Part shown: positions 52,474-52,820 of the stretch, one piece after another | Layout: every line of letters starts with the position of its first letter | Position numbering within the stretch: position 1 is the first letter of the stretch | Source of the DNA: Nitrospira lenta | GTDB taxonomy: Bacteria; Nitrospirota; Nitrospiria; Nitrospirales; Nitrospiraceae | Reading direction: 5' to 3' | Length of the DNA stretch: 52,820 nt | Assembly (NCBI GenBank): GCA_945905765.1 | Contig: CAMDPZ010000006.1 | Coordinates: 1 to 52,820 of the forward strand | The notes under the pieces: model-generated | What the model was told of the DNA's origin: nothing | The model's input: only the letters and a program-made list of their open reading frames with translations | Database searches by the model: none | Made by a program: the position numbers and the translations under genes

Positions 52474-52662
52474 GCAGGCTGCTCAAACGGTCCGGCAGCA
52501 AGAAAACCTGGACGGCTCTCCATGTTTGCTCGGGCACGTTCCTCTACAATGGCCCGGGGAAAGCCCCCACTGCGCGCGTCCAACGAGGCCCTTCCGAGGG
52601 CGCGCGTTGCGCGAGCACAGGGGACTCACCGGGCCATCCCTCCCTGTTTCAGCAGCCTGCTA
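52474..52662 (-). repeat. TAG-end inverted-repeat element, copy R4, with REP-like core
   Basis: Read on the minus strand it begins TAGCAGGCTGCTGAAACAGG at 52662, which is the stop of the partial gene to its right, and ends with GTTTGAGCAGCCTGC at 52474. The centre is unrelated to R1-R3 and instead contains the GCGCGCGTTGCGCGAGCACA core (52600-52619) of the REP-like family. The frame after TAG is open for 58 codons to TGA at 52483-52485. Confidence 0.75.
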
Positions 52663-52820
52663 ATTGGATGCGGTGAGATAGCGGCGCAAGATAGCCTGTT
52701 CGATCCGCGAGCGGCCGCGGTCCGGCGCCGGGAATCGCAGCACCAACTGGATCTGCCCTGTTTCGGATAGTTGGATAGTCACACGCGGCTCCGGCGACGG
52801 AGCTTCGAGGAGATTCGTCT
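52660..52820 (-). CDS. C-terminal end of an unidentified protein (start outside window)
   Basis: The last 53 codons of a minus-strand frame, open to the window edge. The end reads VTIQLSETGQIQLVLRFPAP then RIEQAILRRYLTASN. The strand-strand-helix pattern with Arg-rich end resembles the cytoplasmic C-terminal region of mechanosensitive-channel-type proteins, but too little is visible to name it. Codon use and protein-like composition support a real gene. The stop TAG is the edge of repeat R4. Confidence 0.6.
   Translation of the reverse strand, partial: TNLLEAPSPEPRVTIQLSETGQIQLVLRFPAPDRGRSRIEQAILRRYLTASN

Noticed and set aside
1-52820. tRNA, rRNA or riboswitch
   Set aside because: I saw no cloverleaf-like sequence with a CCA end or T-loop, no rRNA-like stretch and no recognisable riboswitch core; a covariance search would be needed to exclude small RNAs.

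Overview
The window is a GC-rich bacterial chromosome segment. It is best explained as coming from a urea-using Nitrospira-type bacterium (Nitrospirota, nitrite oxidiser or comammox). That is an inference from gene content: an outer-membrane porin gene followed by urtABCDE and ureABC-F-G-D, heptose/LPS genes of a Gram-negative envelope, and large multi-PAS/GAF hybrid kinases. No rRNA, tRNA, CRISPR array, transposase or phage gene was seen.

Layout. 1-6077 (minus strand): a run comprising a small secreted protein, a HAD phosphatase, a catalytic/non-catalytic pair of M16 peptidases (joined by ATGA stop/start overlaps), an HTH-metallo-beta-lactamase fusion and an M50 site-2-type protease cut by the window edge. 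6327-9492: hemL, several small proteins and a coiled-coil lipoprotein. 9961-22230 (plus strand): the urea locus, in order porin, urtA-E (ABC importer), ureA, ureB, ureC (urease), ureF, ureG, ureD (nickel insertion); no ureE is present. 22277-23533 (minus): a stand-alone CARF-type protein of the Cas_Cas02710 kind. 23620-27061 (plus): gmhA, an unrecognised conserved gene, a SprT-like protease and a Y-family polymerase. 27322-32265 (minus): a 1647-residue hybrid sensor kinase. 32647-38862 (plus): heptose-1-phosphate adenylyltransferase, mfd and two peptidyl-prolyl isomerases. 38786-49048: engB, mtgA, isoaspartyl peptidase, ogt, murJ, a lemA-TPM-TPM cluster, a PilZ protein and a flavoprotein. 49158-52820: a tiny zinc-ribbon protein, exonuclease III, a Lys/Ala-rich secreted protein, an HDOD-GAF protein and the tail of an unfinished minus-strand gene.

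The urea locus forms one pathway: porin entry, periplasmic capture by UrtA, import by UrtBCDE, hydrolysis by UreABC activated by UreDFG. GmhA and the adenylyltransferase serve LPS heptose synthesis; MurJ, MtgA and the PPIases serve the envelope.

The most unusual structure is a family of four dispersed elements (about 130-215 bp) at 33121, 45612, 46826 and 52474. They share terminal inverted repeats whose outer bases co-vary within each copy. In all four the first three bases of one end (TAG, followed by CAGG) are the stop codon of the neighbouring gene, always in the same orientation. The frame after that TAG stays open through each element, and in one copy it runs on into the next gene. A second, REP-like GC-rich family occurs at about 1731, 17175 and inside the 52474 element.
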